From the NCBI GenBank assembly GCA_025055075.1, contig JANWYV010000013.1, forward strand, positions 62,001 to 126,000: 64,000 nt of DNA. Reading direction: 5' to 3'. Made by a program: the position numbers and the translations under genes. The stretch is from Blastocatellia bacterium (GTDB taxonomy: Bacteria > Acidobacteriota > Blastocatellia > HR10). The notes beneath the pieces are model-generated. The model worked only from the letters and a program-made list of their open reading frames with translations. It was not told the origin of the DNA and made no database searches. Positions 16,453-25,849 of this stretch are shown one piece after another; position 1 is the stretch's first letter; each line of letters begins with the position of its first letter.

Positions 16453-17157
16453 TCAGAGGTGCGACAGCTCATCCGAAGCGTCCTCGCGTCGAGGGGTGAA
16501 CTGTCGGCGCAGCACATCGCGGGCGAGATCGCGCCCCGCCAATCCGAAGGCGATGGCCAGCGCCAACGTCACGCCGCCGAAGAAGATGGAGAAGGCAGCG
16601 ACGACGATGTGGGCCGCCAAGGCCAATTGCTCCAGCGCCATGGCCAAGGCGATGGCGACAATCAGCAGACGCACGCCACCAGCCAGTAGGCGCGCCGAGG
16701 CCAGATGAGCGTTCACAGCCGCCAAGAGGGCCGCGCGTGCCAGGAAATTCGCCACCAGGAATCCCACGATGAGAATGAGCAGTGCGGCCACGACCCGGGG
16801 GAGATAACTGAAGATGGCGGCGAGCATGCGATTCACCAGAGCGATCTCCAATTCCTCCAGTCCCACGACGAGGAAGACGAGGAACAAGAGCCAGAAGACG
16901 GCGCGCGCCAGAAGCTGCGAAGGGGCGCGTCGAATCTCCGCCCGCCGCAGGACTTGCGTGATCCCCATCTCCTCGCACCAGTGATCGAAGCGAATGGCGC
17001 GCAGCGCTCGCCCGAGCAACGATCGAACGAGGGCAGCGACGATCCATCCGGCGAAGATGAGGATCAGCAAGGCGAAGAAGTTGGGAAGAAAAGCGAGCGC
17101 GCGCTCCTCGAAGCGGTGGAATGTCCCAACCAAGGCCGTCTTCAAAGCTTCAAACAT
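16453..17157 (-). CDS. Mechanosensitive-channel-like conserved TM-helix membrane protein
   Basis: 234 residues with four to five hydrophobic helices: FFALLILIFAGWIVAALV, LLARAVFWLLFLVFLVVGLEELEIA, LPRVVAALLILIVGFLVANFLARAAL, RLLIVAIALAMALEQLALA, and the closing FSIFFGGVTLALAIAFGLAGRDLARDVL. Such repeats are the conserved TM helix family found in small-conductance mechanosensitive channel relatives that lack the MscS beta domain. GGAGGAGGAG lies just upstream of the ATG at 17157. Function as a channel is inferred only. Confidence 0.75.
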   Translation of the reverse strand: MFEALKTALVGTFHRFEERALAFLPNFFALLILIFAGWIVAALVRSLLGRALRAIRFDHWCEEMGITQVLRRAEIRRAPSQLLARAVFWLLFLVFLVVGLEELEIALVNRMLAAIFSYLPRVVAALLILIVGFLVANFLARAALLAAVNAHLASARLLAGGVRLLIVAIALAMALEQLALAAHIVVAAFSIFFGGVTLALAIAFGLAGRDLARDVLRRQFTPRREDASDELSHL

Positions 17158-17272
17158 AGGCTCCTCCTCCCTTGCCTTCCCTCGCGCGAATTCAGCGAGG
17201 GGCGATGCTCCGCATGGGCGCGCTCCGCAGAGCGCATGTTTCTGCCGGGCGCTCGCGTCACCGCTCTTTCGC

Positions 17273-18559
17273 TCATCCCGCAGCGCGAGGTCCCTCCCAT
17301 TGCGCGACCAGCTCCGGTTTTCGCTCCTCGAAGTGTTGACATAAGGCCTCGATCACGGCTTCGACCTCATCGGCCGTGCTCTCGGATGTCTCCAGCACGA
17401 AGGACGCCGTGCGCCCGAGATAGAGCGGCACGAGGGCCTGCAGCAGATGATCGCGATGGATCACGCGCCGATGGAACGCGAGGGCGAAGTCGTAGATGAC
17501 GGCGACCCATACGTCCGAAGGGAAGCGAAACGCCACGTCTTGCGATTCGGCGAGCTGTTGAACCTGACGAAAGGTCGCCGCCGAGAGAATTCGCTGCCAG
17601 AGGTCTTTCAGCTCCTCGGCGCCCAAGCGAAAGATGCCGAGCATACGCTCGACGTTGACGCGGATCGGCTCCAGGCCCACCTCGTACTCCAGGCCGAAGG
17701 TCGGCACCGGCTCCGAGCCGCGCACGCGCGCCCAGATGGGGAAGTTCGCTTCCATGAGGTCGAAGACCGATCCGACGACCTGCATGAGCATGCCGCTCAG
17801 ATCCACGCTCGGGTCTTTCGCATCGTGGATCTTCGCGCCCAAGAAGGCTTGGCACACTCGAAAGCCGCCGGTGATCGCCGTCGTGGTCATCCAAATATCC
17901 ACGCCGAAGCGCGCGACATCCGTATGCCAAACGTCTTGGGCCAAATAGTGCGCGGCCAGCCGTCCGGAGAATCCGAAGTCGCCGCCGATCGGTTGGCGCA
18001 CGCGTTTGCCGTAGAGCGCGCGCGTGAGGGGATAGACGATGGAGTTCGTGATCGTGCCGTCGTATTTGTGCCGCCGATAGAGCGGGGCGACGAAGTCGAA
18101 GCCCTCTCGCACGACGGGGCTGAGGAGCAGATCCATCCATTCGGGCGTGATGCTGCGCACGTCGGCATCCACGACGGCGCACGCGCGCGCCTGAAGTCGC
18201 ACGGCGATCTCGAAGACCAGGCGCAGGGCACTGCCTTTGCCCGGCACGCCGCGATACGGCGTCGTCAGCCGATGAATGGGACGAAGCGGATGCGCGGCCA
18301 GGACCGTGCGATAGTCGCCGAGAGCGGTTTGTCGCACGACCTCCGGCGTCCCGTCCTTGGACCCGCCATCGGAGTTGACGATCACGGCCACGTGATCCGG
18401 GAAGTATTTCGCTAATCCTGCCATCACCGCGCGCACGACGTGTCCGATGGTGCGCGCGTTGTTGTAGCTGGGGATGCCCACGACGAGATCGGCGCGCCCG
18501 ATCTCGCGCAACGTTCGTTCGACCTCATCGGCGAATGGTTTCTTCTCGGCCGAGCTCAT
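17273..18559 (-). CDS. GT-A glycosyltransferase, glucosylglycerate/mannosylglycerate synthase-like
   Basis: 428 residues from ATG 18559. The nucleotide-sugar part reads VVGIPSYNNARTIGHVVRAVM, VNSDGGSKDGTPEVV, TPYRGVPGKGSALRLVFEIA, and a DXD-like AVVDADVRSITPEWM. The later QPIGGDFGFSGRLAAHYL and DIWMTTTAITGGFRV pattern resembles enzymes making glucosylglycerate or mannosylglycerate, compatible solutes of thermophiles and halophiles. The acceptor cannot be proved from sequence. A GTG at 18652 extends the frame, but it lies at or before the likely transcription start, so I use the ATG at 18559. Confidence 0.75.
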   Translation of the reverse strand: MSSAEKKPFADEVERTLREIGRADLVVGIPSYNNARTIGHVVRAVMAGLAKYFPDHVAVIVNSDGGSKDGTPEVVRQTALGDYRTVLAAHPLRPIHRLTTPYRGVPGKGSALRLVFEIAVRLQARACAVVDADVRSITPEWMDLLLSPVVREGFDFVAPLYRRHKYDGTITNSIVYPLTRALYGKRVRQPIGGDFGFSGRLAAHYLAQDVWHTDVARFGVDIWMTTTAITGGFRVCQAFLGAKIHDAKDPSVDLSGMLMQVVGSVFDLMEANFPIWARVRGSEPVPTFGLEYEVGLEPIRVNVERMLGIFRLGAEELKDLWQRILSAATFRQVQQLAESQDVAFRFPSDVWVAVIYDFALAFHRRVIHRDHLLQALVPLYLGRTASFVLETSESTADEVEAVIEALCQHFEERKPELVAQWEGPRAAG

Positions 18560-18654
18560 GCGTTTGGTCCAGCGAGCGAATCCCCTTCGGCGCGCTCCGA
18601 AAGTCCCCGCATTCGACGCCGCATGCGACGGAGAGGGCTTTCGGCGGCTCACTC

Positions 18655-18683
18655 AATATACCCGATTCCGATGTGGCTGACCA
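18655..18683 (-). promoter_or_regulatory. Putative promoter of the glycosyltransferase gene
   Basis: On the minus strand TGGTCA (18683-18678), 17-base spacer, TATATT (18660-18655). Transcription would begin near 18648, past the GTG at 18652. The rest of 18684-18940 shows no convincing gene. Confidence 0.5.
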
Positions 18684-18940
18684 GCGAGGCTCCCTCTGGA
18701 GACGCCCCTTCTGGTAGAATTGGCGGCGACGGAACTTCCAAAGGCGGGCGTCGCGGGGGATGGGATGAGAATGGGTGAGCGAACGGAACGCAAGCGGTGC
18801 CTTCCTCAGTGAGAGCGGCTCGACTCAGCGGCGATCGGGGATGGCCGATCCTTCGCGCTCCGCCTCTTCGCCGAGCGCGAGAACGTGAGGCGCAGCGGGC
18901 GAATATTTCGATCGAAGGGGCCTCCGCTCAGGCGTAGGCG

Positions 18941-20128
18941 ATGACGCGGGAACAGCTCACGCGCGAGATCAAAGAACGAGCGCGCGCCTTGGGCTTTCAT
19001 GGCGTGGGGGTCACCGGTGTCCACCCCCTCGAAGAGGACGAGGCGCAATATCACCGATGGCTCCGCGAGGGGCGAGCGGCCGATTTGTCGTATATGCATA
19101 CCAGCGCTGCGGTGCGCGCGCATCCGCGGCGCGTCTGGCCGGAAGCGCGGTCCGTCCTCGTGCTCGCCGTGAACTACTATAGCGGCGATTTCGATCCCCT
19201 CCCGCGCGGACACGGACGCATCGCGCGCTATGCCTGGGGGCGCGATTATCACGACGTCATCCCGGCTCGACTACGACAGCTTGTGGCGGAGATCGAACGG
19301 CTCCTCGGGCGTCCGATCCGCGCTCGATGGTTCACAGATGCCGGACCGTTGCTCGAGCGCGCATTGGCGCGACGCGCCGGCTTGGGCCGCATCGGTTGGA
19401 ACGCGTGCTTGATCACGGAGGCCTTCGGCTCGTGGGTCTTCCTGAGCGAGATCCTGTTGGATGTCGAGCTGGTCCCGGATCAGGAAGAGACGCGCGCCTG
19501 CATGAGTCTGTTCGATTGCTGGCGCTACTGTCCGACGAATGCCATTACGCGGGATGGTTCGGTGGACGCGCGCCTGTGCCTCTCCTATCACACGATCGAG
19601 AATCGGGGCGTGATCCCACGACCGTTGCGGCCGAAGCTCGGAGATTGGCTCTTCGGCTGCGATGTCTGTCAAGAAGTCTGCCCCCACAACGCGCGCGTGC
19701 CGATCACCGATTGGCCGGAATTCCATCCCGAAGCGGGCGTGGGGAAAACGCTCGCGCTGGCGGACGTGCTCGCTATCGCTTCGGACGAGGCGTTCCGCGC
19801 GCGATTTCGCGGCACGGCCCTGCGGCGAGCGAAGCGCCGAGGCCTGCTGCGCAATGCGGCCATCGTCGCCGCGAATACCGGCTACGTCGAGGCGATCCCC
19901 CAGTTGCAGCACCTCGTCTCCGAAGATCCCGACGAGATCATCCGCGGGCATGCTCTGTGGGCGCTCCATGTGCTCGATCCGGTGGGCTCGCGTCCGCTTC
20001 TGGAGCGTGCGCGTCGCGATCCCCACCCGTTTGTGCGCGAGGAGGCCGAATGGGCTCTCGAGACAAGGAGCGAAGGCGAAGTGATCGTCCTCACCGGAGA
20101 TGCGCCGATCAAGCGGGATGGGCTATGA
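18941..20128 (+). CDS. queG: Epoxyqueuosine reductase QueG-like, with one cluster cysteine replaced
   Basis: 395 residues. QueG uses cobalamin and two [4Fe-4S] clusters to reduce epoxyqueuosine in tRNA, the last step of queuosine synthesis. The ordered blocks are present: FTDAGPLLERALARRAGLG (conserved Asp near 133), EILLDVELVPD, the cysteine block at 187-197, RLCLSYHTIENRG, FGCDVCQEVCPHN, and a C-terminal HEAT-repeat region. Oddity: the first ferredoxin motif reads CMSLFDCWRYCPT, so the second of its four cysteines is Leu190. GLGRIGWN also departs from the usual GLGWIGKN. It may be a divergent paralogue. The stop overlaps the next start (ATGA). Confidence 0.82.
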   Translation: MTREQLTREIKERARALGFHGVGVTGVHPLEEDEAQYHRWLREGRAADLSYMHTSAAVRAHPRRVWPEARSVLVLAVNYYSGDFDPLPRGHGRIARYAWGRDYHDVIPARLRQLVAEIERLLGRPIRARWFTDAGPLLERALARRAGLGRIGWNACLITEAFGSWVFLSEILLDVELVPDQEETRACMSLFDCWRYCPTNAITRDGSVDARLCLSYHTIENRGVIPRPLRPKLGDWLFGCDVCQEVCPHNARVPITDWPEFHPEAGVGKTLALADVLAIASDEAFRARFRGTALRRAKRRGLLRNAAIVAANTGYVEAIPQLQHLVSEDPDEIIRGHALWALHVLDPVGSRPLLERARRDPHPFVREEAEWALETRSEGEVIVLTGDAPIKRDGL

Positions 20129-20763
20129 CCTCGCCTGTGAGACAGGGACGCGTCGGACATGGGATACTGATTGGGGCGTTCCTCATCGCCGTTGCGTACT
20201 TTTTGCTCAAGCTCGCGTACACGAAGTGGCTGCCCGGGACGCTCCTCACGTTCGGATTGCTGGCCGCGGGCTCCGCGTACGCGCGCTGGGCGTGGAAAGC
20301 GCGAGTCCCTTGGTGGGTGCTCGGCTCGCTCTTTCTGGCCGTGCAAGTGGATCTGCTCGGCAATCATTTTCACATGTACGGGCGACCGTTCGGCCCCGTG
20401 CAATACGATGAGTTCGCCCACATGATGGGATCGGGCTTGAGCGTGCCGGCCTTCATCTGGCTCTTGGCAGAAGTCATGCGCCGACAGGGACTCTCGCTCT
20501 CTCGAGGATGGATCGCGACGCTAGCGGTCTCGCTCAGTTTCTCGGCGGCGGGGATCTACGAGATCATCGAACTCTGGGACGAACTCTACTTCGGGGGTCG
20601 GCGCATCTGGAGCCCGCACGATTGTCCGAATGATCTGCAATGGGATCTGGGGGGGAAGATCGTGGGCGCGACGCTCACTGTCCTCTTCTGGCGAAACGGC
20701 GAGCGCGAGACTCTCGGACGCGCTTCCGAAGAGTCTGACCGCCGCCTCCCTCACACGCCTTGA
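20125..20763 (+). CDS. DUF2238/YjdF-like integral membrane protein
   Basis: 212 residues with about six hydrophobic helices (HGILIGAFLIAVAYFLLKLAY, LLTFGLLAAGSAY, WWVLGSLFLAVQVDLLGNHF, LSVPAFIWLLAEVM, WIATLAVSLSFSAAGIYEIIE, GGKIVGATLTVLFW). Polar motifs lie between them: HFHMYGRPFGPVQYDEFAHMMG and WSPHDCPNDLQWDLGG. The alternation of His/Asp motifs with helices matches the YjdF/DUF2238 family, whose role is unknown. Translation is coupled to queG by a 4-base overlap. Confidence 0.7.
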   Translation: MTSPVRQGRVGHGILIGAFLIAVAYFLLKLAYTKWLPGTLLTFGLLAAGSAYARWAWKARVPWWVLGSLFLAVQVDLLGNHFHMYGRPFGPVQYDEFAHMMGSGLSVPAFIWLLAEVMRRQGLSLSRGWIATLAVSLSFSAAGIYEIIELWDELYFGGRRIWSPHDCPNDLQWDLGGKIVGATLTVLFWRNGERETLGRASEESDRRLPHTP

Positions 20764-20784
20764 GCTTTCCGAAGGAGCGAGCCC

Positions 20785-21843
20785 ATGGGAAAAACGGTTG
20801 CGGAAATCGCCGAATTCGTCGGCGGGCGTTTGATCGGCGAAGCGAAGCGAGAGATCTCCGGCGTGGCCAGTTTGGACGCGGCGACCGAGCATGAGATCGC
20901 TTTCGTGGATTCCGAGGCGCATCGTCCGATGGCGGAGCGCTCGCGCGCTGGATGCCTCATCGTCCCAGAAGGCCTCCATCTGCCCGGCAGAACGCTCATC
21001 GTCGTCGCGCATCCGCGCCGCGCGTTCGCCGATGTCGTTCTCCTCTTCCATCCGCCTTCGCGTCCGGCGCCGGGCATTCATCCGACGGCGATCCTCGGCG
21101 AAGGAGTCATCCTCGGCGAAGACGTGACCATCGGCCCGTATGTCGTCCTGGAGCGCGAAGTGCGCATCGGCGCGCGCACGCAGATCGGTGCGGGCGTCTA
21201 CGTCGGCGCGCGGAGCACGATCGGCGAGGAGGCGATCGTGCATCCGAACGTGACGATCTATCACGATGTGCACATCGGCGCGCGCGTCATCATTCATAGC
21301 GGGAGCGTCATCGGCAGCGACGGTTTCGGGTATTTCCTCGTCGAGGGACGCTATCGGAAGTTCCCGCAGGTCGGGAGCGTGATCATCGAAGACGACGTGG
21401 AGATCGGCGCGGGCGTTTGCATTGATCGAGGCACGTTGGGAGCGACGCGCATCGGTCGAGGGGTGAAGATCGACAATCTCGTCCAGATCGCTCACAACGT
21501 GACGATTGAGGAAGATTCAGTGATCGCGGCGCAAACGGGCATCGCCGGCAGCACCTACATCGAGCGCGGCGTGCAGATCGGAGGTCAAGTCGGCATCGCC
21601 GATCACGTGCGAATCGGCGAGCGAGCGATCATCGGCGCCCAAGCCGGAATCCCTTCGGGGAAGAAGATTCGCGCCGGCGAGTTCGTCTGGGGCACGCCCG
21701 CTCGCCCGATGCGCGAGTTCAAAGAACAGTACGCGCACGTGAGCCGCTTGCCCCACTTGTGGAAGAGAGTAGCCGCTCTGAGCGCGGAATTAGAAGAATT
21801 GCGCCGACTTCTCCCGGGCGAACGCGCGAAGGAAGGGGCTTGA
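20785..21843 (+). CDS. lpxD: UDP-3-O-(3-hydroxyacyl)glucosamine N-acyltransferase LpxD
   Basis: 352 residues, normal for LpxD, which adds the second acyl chain in lipid A synthesis. The N-terminal uridine-binding domain covers residues 1-100. It is followed by a long left-handed beta-helix of hexapeptide repeats ([28 protein letters not shown], ...). The catalytic histidine is His237 in [10 protein letters not shown], and the GSDGFGYFL motif near 178 is present. A C-terminal helix ([22 protein letters not shown]) closes the trimer. AAGGAG precedes the ATG. Its presence argues for a lipid-A-bearing outer membrane. Confidence 0.95.
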   Translation: MGKTVAEIAEFVGGRLIGEAKREISGVASLDAATEHEIAFVDSEAHRPMAERSRAGCLIVPEGLHLPGRTLIVVAHPRRAFADVVLLFHPPSRPAPGIHPTAILGEGVILGEDVTIGPYVVLEREVRIGARTQIGAGVYVGARSTIGEEAIVHPNVTIYHDVHIGARVIIHSGSVIGSDGFGYFLVEGRYRKFPQVGSVIIEDDVEIGAGVCIDRGTLGATRIGRGVKIDNLVQIAHNVTIEEDSVIAAQTGIAGSTYIERGVQIGGQVGIADHVRIGERAIIGAQAGIPSGKKIRAGEFVWGTPARPMREFKEQYAHVSRLPHLWKRVAALSAELEELRRLLPGERAKEGA

Positions 21844-21861
21844 TGTCCTCGGCGCGCGCGA

Positions 21862-22449
21862 TCACGGGGATTGAGCCGTCACGCGCATGAAATAGGCGAC
21901 GAGGCTGGGGGAGATGTACGCCTCGATCAACGCCGCGAGGACCAGCACCACGTAAGCGACGATGACCACTTTGCCATAAGTCCGCACCTCTTGCCACCAA
22001 TCTGTATGCTGACCTCGTGCGGCCATGTAGACGCGAAATCCCAAATGCACGCCCAACGCGCCGACCGTAGCGAAGGCCGCCAGCTCCGGAATCCCATGCG
22101 GCAGCAGCGCAGCCAGCGTCACCACGAGCGGCGTCCCCTGCTGAGATGAGATCTGGCTAAGTATCCCGATGAAATATCCGATCAAGAGCATTTCGGCCAA
22201 AGAGAGTAAGCCCCCGGTCAGAATCCCCACCGTGAGCATCAGGAAGACGCGCGTGTTGTTCGTGAAGATGACGCGAAAGGTGTACTCTCCGCGGATGCTC
22301 TGCATGATCGTGATCGAAGCGTGGACGTCTCGCTCCGGCAAATGCAATTCGGGAAAGGGCGTCGCGAGCCCAGCGCCGATCCCCACAGCCAGCGCAAGGG
22401 CCATGATCCCGAATCCCACGAACATCCACCGTTTGTTCAATCTGCGCAT
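21862..22449 (-). CDS. SpoIIM-like (stage II sporulation protein M family) membrane protein
   Basis: 195 residues with five to six membrane helices. The family core is seen in FRVIFTNNTRVFLMLTVGILTGGLLSLAEMLLIGYFIGIL, LLPHGIPELAAFATVGALGVHLGFRVY and the final VVIVAYVVLVLAALIEAYISP. In Bacillus SpoIIM acts in peptidoglycan remodelling during engulfment, but the family is widespread in non-spore-formers, where its role is unclear. GGAG is placed 6 bases before the ATG. It converges on lpxD with 18 bases between stops. Confidence 0.82.
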   Translation of the reverse strand: MRRLNKRWMFVGFGIMALALAVGIGAGLATPFPELHLPERDVHASITIMQSIRGEYTFRVIFTNNTRVFLMLTVGILTGGLLSLAEMLLIGYFIGILSQISSQQGTPLVVTLAALLPHGIPELAAFATVGALGVHLGFRVYMAARGQHTDWWQEVRTYGKVVIVAYVVLVLAALIEAYISPSLVAYFMRVTAQSP

Positions 22450-22613
22450 CGTCCGCTCCGTCGTCCGTCGAGACGGCGTGAGTATATTCGGGCGAAGGCG
22501 AGCGCGTCAAGAAATCGGTCCCTTCGGCGACAGATGTCGCCAGCGAAACGTCCGCGCTTGTTCCTCCGCGGGCCTTCCGGGTACACTACCGAGCGAGTGA
22601 GGAGGAAGGATTG

Positions 22614-24281
22614 ATGCGGAGCTTTGTGATGATGCTGCTTACGATGCTTCTCATGGCCGATATCGGAGCGTTTCGAGAAGAAGCGGAACTCGTCCTGCTG
22701 GGAGGGCGGGTGTGGACGGGCGATCCCCAGCAACCGCACGCGGAGGCCGTGGCGATCGGTCGAGGGCGCATTCTGGCCGTCGGCTCAGCGGAAGCGGTGC
22801 GCGCCTGGATCGGTTCGCGCACGCATGTCTTGGACGTGCGAGGACGGCTCGTGCTTCCCGGATTCATAGACAACCACACGCACTTTGTGAACGGCGGATT
22901 CCAATTGCTGAGCGTGGATCTGCGCGATGCGCGCGATCCGCAGGAGTTCGCTCGCCGAATCGCCGAGCGCGCGAAGGCGCTTCCGCCGGGACGATGGATC
23001 ACCGGCGGCAATTGGGATCACGAGCTGTGGCCGGGGGCTCCGCTGCCGCGCAAGGAATGGATTGATCCGCACACGCCCAACACGCCGGTCTTCGTCACGC
23101 GATTGGATGGCCACATGGGATTAGCAAACAGCCTGGCCCTGCGCCGAGCAGGCATCATGCGCGAGACGCCGGATCCGCCAGGAGGGACGATCGTGCGCGA
23201 TCCGCAAACTGGCGAGCCGACGGGCATTTTGAAGGATGCGGCCATGGAGCTTGTATATCGCGTGATCCCGGAGCCGAGCGACAGCGAATATGACGAAGCC
23301 CTTCGCGCCGCGCTTCGCGAAGCGGCTCGCGTCGGCGTCACTTCGATCCAGGACATCACCGAATGGGCGCATTGGCCCGTGTATCGGCGCGCGCGCCAAC
23401 GGGGAGAGCTGACCGTGCGCGTGTACGCGCGAACGCCGATTCCGGAATGGGAGCGACAGCGCGAGGTGATCGCTCGCGAAGGCCCTGGCGATGAGTGGCT
23501 GCGATTCGGTGGCTTCAAAGGTTTCGTTGATGGTTCGCTCGGCTCGACGACGGCGCTTTTCTTCGAGCCGTATACGGACGCTCCGCAGACGAGCGGCTTG
23601 CTCCATGGCCAGATGTTCCCGGAAGGCATCATGAAGCAGCGGATCGCGGCGGCTGATCGGGCCGGATTCCAATGTTCGATTCACGCTATTGGCGACAAGG
23701 CCAATGCCCTATTGCTCGACATCTTCGAAGAGGTCATCCGCGAGAACGGTCCGCGCGATCGGCGCTTTCGCATCGAGCACGCGCAACATCTCCGCCCGCA
23801 AGACATCCCGCGCATGGCGCGACTCGGCGTCATCGCCTCCATGCAGCCCTATCACGCTATTGACGATGGCCGTTGGGCCGAAAAGCGCATCGGGCGCGAG
23901 CGCTGCAAGACGACGTATGCCTTTCGATCGCTTCTGGACGCCGGCGTGCGCGTGACGTTCGGATCGGATTGGCCAGTTGCCCCCTTGAATCCCCTGCTGG
24001 GCATTTACGCGGCCGTGACGCGAAAGACTCTGGATGGGAAGAATCCGAACGGGTGGTTCCCCGAGCAGAAGATCACGGTCGAAGAAGCCGTCCGAGCCTA
24101 CACCGTCTGGGGAGCTTACGCGGAATTCGCCGAGACCGTGAAGGGATCAATTGAGGTCGGTAAGTTCGCTGATGTGGTCGTCCTCTCTCGCGATATCTTC
24201 ACCATTCCACCGGATGAGATCGCTCAGGTCGAAGTCCTCTACACGATCGCGGGGGGGAAGATCGTCTACGCGGCACGTTGA
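22614..24281 (+). CDS. Amidohydrolase family protein, YtcJ-like, probably exported
   Basis: 555 residues from the ATG at 22614, which follows GGAGGAAGG. The first ~20 residues are hydrophobic (signal peptide or anchor). The metal-binding start [14 protein letters not shown], the carboxylated-lysine region [25 protein letters not shown], the histidines in [12 protein letters not shown] and FRIEHAQHL, and the late [22 protein letters not shown] Asp are all in place for an amidohydrolase-3 (YtcJ/NfdA-like) enzyme. Family members hydrolyse N-formyl or other amide/imide bonds; the substrate is unknown. Confidence 0.88.
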   Translation: MRSFVMMLLTMLLMADIGAFREEAELVLLGGRVWTGDPQQPHAEAVAIGRGRILAVGSAEAVRAWIGSRTHVLDVRGRLVLPGFIDNHTHFVNGGFQLLSVDLRDARDPQEFARRIAERAKALPPGRWITGGNWDHELWPGAPLPRKEWIDPHTPNTPVFVTRLDGHMGLANSLALRRAGIMRETPDPPGGTIVRDPQTGEPTGILKDAAMELVYRVIPEPSDSEYDEALRAALREAARVGVTSIQDITEWAHWPVYRRARQRGELTVRVYARTPIPEWERQREVIAREGPGDEWLRFGGFKGFVDGSLGSTTALFFEPYTDAPQTSGLLHGQMFPEGIMKQRIAAADRAGFQCSIHAIGDKANALLLDIFEEVIRENGPRDRRFRIEHAQHLRPQDIPRMARLGVIASMQPYHAIDDGRWAEKRIGRERCKTTYAFRSLLDAGVRVTFGSDWPVAPLNPLLGIYAAVTRKTLDGKNPNGWFPEQKITVEEAVRAYTVWGAYAEFAETVKGSIEVGKFADVVVLSRDIFTIPPDEIAQVEVLYTIAGGKIVYAAR

Positions 24282-24302
24282 TCGGTCCAATCGGGGAGCC
24301 GA

Positions 24303-25322
24303 ATGCGAATCCTCATCATCCATGTCGGCGCCTTGGGCGATTGCCTGTTCACGCTTCCGGCGCTCGCTGCGCTCGCCCAGCGCTTTCCCGGAGCGTACAT
24401 GGAATTGGCCGGATCGCTTGTCCCTCACGGCTTGCTCGAACGACGCAGTCCCATCAGCCGCGTAGTCTCGATTGAAGCCCTCGGTCTCTATCGCGCCTTC
24501 ACCGGAGAGCTTCCCGAAGATCTCGCTACCTACTTGCGCCGTTTCGACGTGATCATCTCCTGGTTCGGCCACAACGATGAGGCGTACCGGCGAGCGCTCA
24601 CCCGTCTTGGCCACGGCGAATGCGCGCCGCGTTTGATCATCGCGAGCAGCCGACCGCCTGCCGAAGGTTCCGAGCATGCTGTGGATCATCTGCTGAGCAC
24701 GCTCGCCCCTCTTGGGATCGCCGCCGAAGATCGCACCCCGCGCCTCGCCCTTTTGAAGGAGGATCACGAAGCCGCCGAGCGAATGCTTCGGGCTTTCGGG
24801 ATCGAAGCGACCGACGATTCCCTTCAGCTCATCGCGATTCACCCTGGGAGCGGCAGTCGGCGGAAGTGTTGGCCGGTGGATCGGTTCGCTCGGCTCCTTC
24901 AAGCCCTCGATCGGTCAGATCGCGCGTTCCTCCTCATCGAAGGGCCGGCCGATCGCGATGTCGTCGAGCCACTTTGGACACTTCATGCTGCGGGAGATCG
25001 CGCGGGGATATCGCCGCGTCTGGTTCGAGTGACGAATGCGCCGCTGCCTCAGCTGGCTGCTGTCCTCGCGCGCAGCCATCTCTTCGTCGGCCACGATTCC
25101 GGAGTCACGCATCTGGCGGCCTCGGTCGGGACTCCTGTGATCGCCCTCTTCATCGCCACGGACCCGAGGCGCTGGGGGCCTCGCGGACCCGCCACCATCG
25201 TGCAAGGTGATCCCTCGGTCGAGGACATTCGCGCGCTTTGCGAGCGCGTGTTGGAGGCCGCTGATCTCACCAGAAGACCTCGATCTCGTACCGATCCGAT
25301 CCGCTCTTCTTGTCTTCGATGA
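24303..25322 (+). CDS. GT9 heptosyltransferase-like glycosyltransferase
   Basis: 339 residues. It starts with the GT9 signature ILIIHVGALGDCLFTLPALAAL and has the later IAIHPGSGSRRKCWPVDRFARLL and LFVGHDSGVTHLAASVGTPVIALFIATDPRRWGP motifs, which bind ADP-heptose in WaaC/WaaF. This fits lipopolysaccharide core or related surface-glycan synthesis. The gene starts 19 bases after the amidohydrolase stop. Its last 56 bases overlap, on the other strand, the end of the small secreted-protein gene at 25267. Confidence 0.88.
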   Translation: MRILIIHVGALGDCLFTLPALAALAQRFPGAYMELAGSLVPHGLLERRSPISRVVSIEALGLYRAFTGELPEDLATYLRRFDVIISWFGHNDEAYRRALTRLGHGECAPRLIIASSRPPAEGSEHAVDHLLSTLAPLGIAAEDRTPRLALLKEDHEAAERMLRAFGIEATDDSLQLIAIHPGSGSRRKCWPVDRFARLLQALDRSDRAFLLIEGPADRDVVEPLWTLHAAGDRAGISPRLVRVTNAPLPQLAAVLARSHLFVGHDSGVTHLAASVGTPVIALFIATDPRRWGPRGPATIVQGDPSVEDIRALCERVLEAADLTRRPRSRTDPIRSSCLR

Positions 25323-25683
25323 GGATGCGAGCCGTGAAATTATTCTCTCGCGAGGGTTGCTCGAGAACTTCGACGCGCCCGCGCCCTCGGATCTTTCGCA
25401 CGCTCACGGTCACTGGTTCGGCCGGCAGCGGTCGCTCTAATCGGAAATCGGTGTCCACGATCGGCTCGCCCTCTTCATGGATGACCCATACGGTCCCTCG
25501 TCGAATGCAGAGGATGTCGCGTCCATCCACGCGCCCCCACCAGCGCAAGCCGCGCTGCGGTGCTTTCTCGAACGCTTGAGGCGCGGACGATGTCGTGCTC
25601 CATGTGCGGGCGATAGGGGCTCCGAGGACCATGGCCGCACCGAGTCCAAGTGCGAGAGCCGCTCGGAGTGCTCGCTCCCACAT
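25267..25683 (-). CDS. Small secreted protein of unknown function
   Basis: 138 residues from ATG 25683, which follows GGGAGGG. An N-terminal signal peptide (MWERALRAALALGLGAAMVLGAP) precedes a compact beta-rich domain with RWWGRVDGRDILCIRRGTVWVIHEEG and, near the end, VSVRKIRGRGRVEVLEQPSRENNFTARILIEDKKSG. I do not recognise a named family; the RGRG..V.E.PS..N.FTA.I.I.D pattern is my description only. The coding end overlaps the heptosyltransferase gene by 56 bases in the opposite direction. Confidence 0.7.
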   Translation of the reverse strand: MWERALRAALALGLGAAMVLGAPIARTWSTTSSAPQAFEKAPQRGLRWWGRVDGRDILCIRRGTVWVIHEEGEPIVDTDFRLERPLPAEPVTVSVRKIRGRGRVEVLEQPSRENNFTARILIEDKKSGSDRYEIEVFW

Positions 25684-25849
25684 CTTCGTGCCCTCCCTTT
25701 GGGAATTGCCGGCAGTATATTTTAGCCAATCACGCGCTCTTGCTCTCAGAGGAGGAGGATCCCTATCATTGCCGCGCAGTGCTGACGAAGCGCACGGAAT
25801 CGGCGCTTCCCGCCGTGCTTCGATGAAGGGGATGGTTCGAGGGGACCTT

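Noticed and set aside
18560-18652. GTG start extending the glycosyltransferase by 31 residues
   Set aside because: It lies at or before the likely transcription start from the TATATT box, and the extension is low-complexity and basic.
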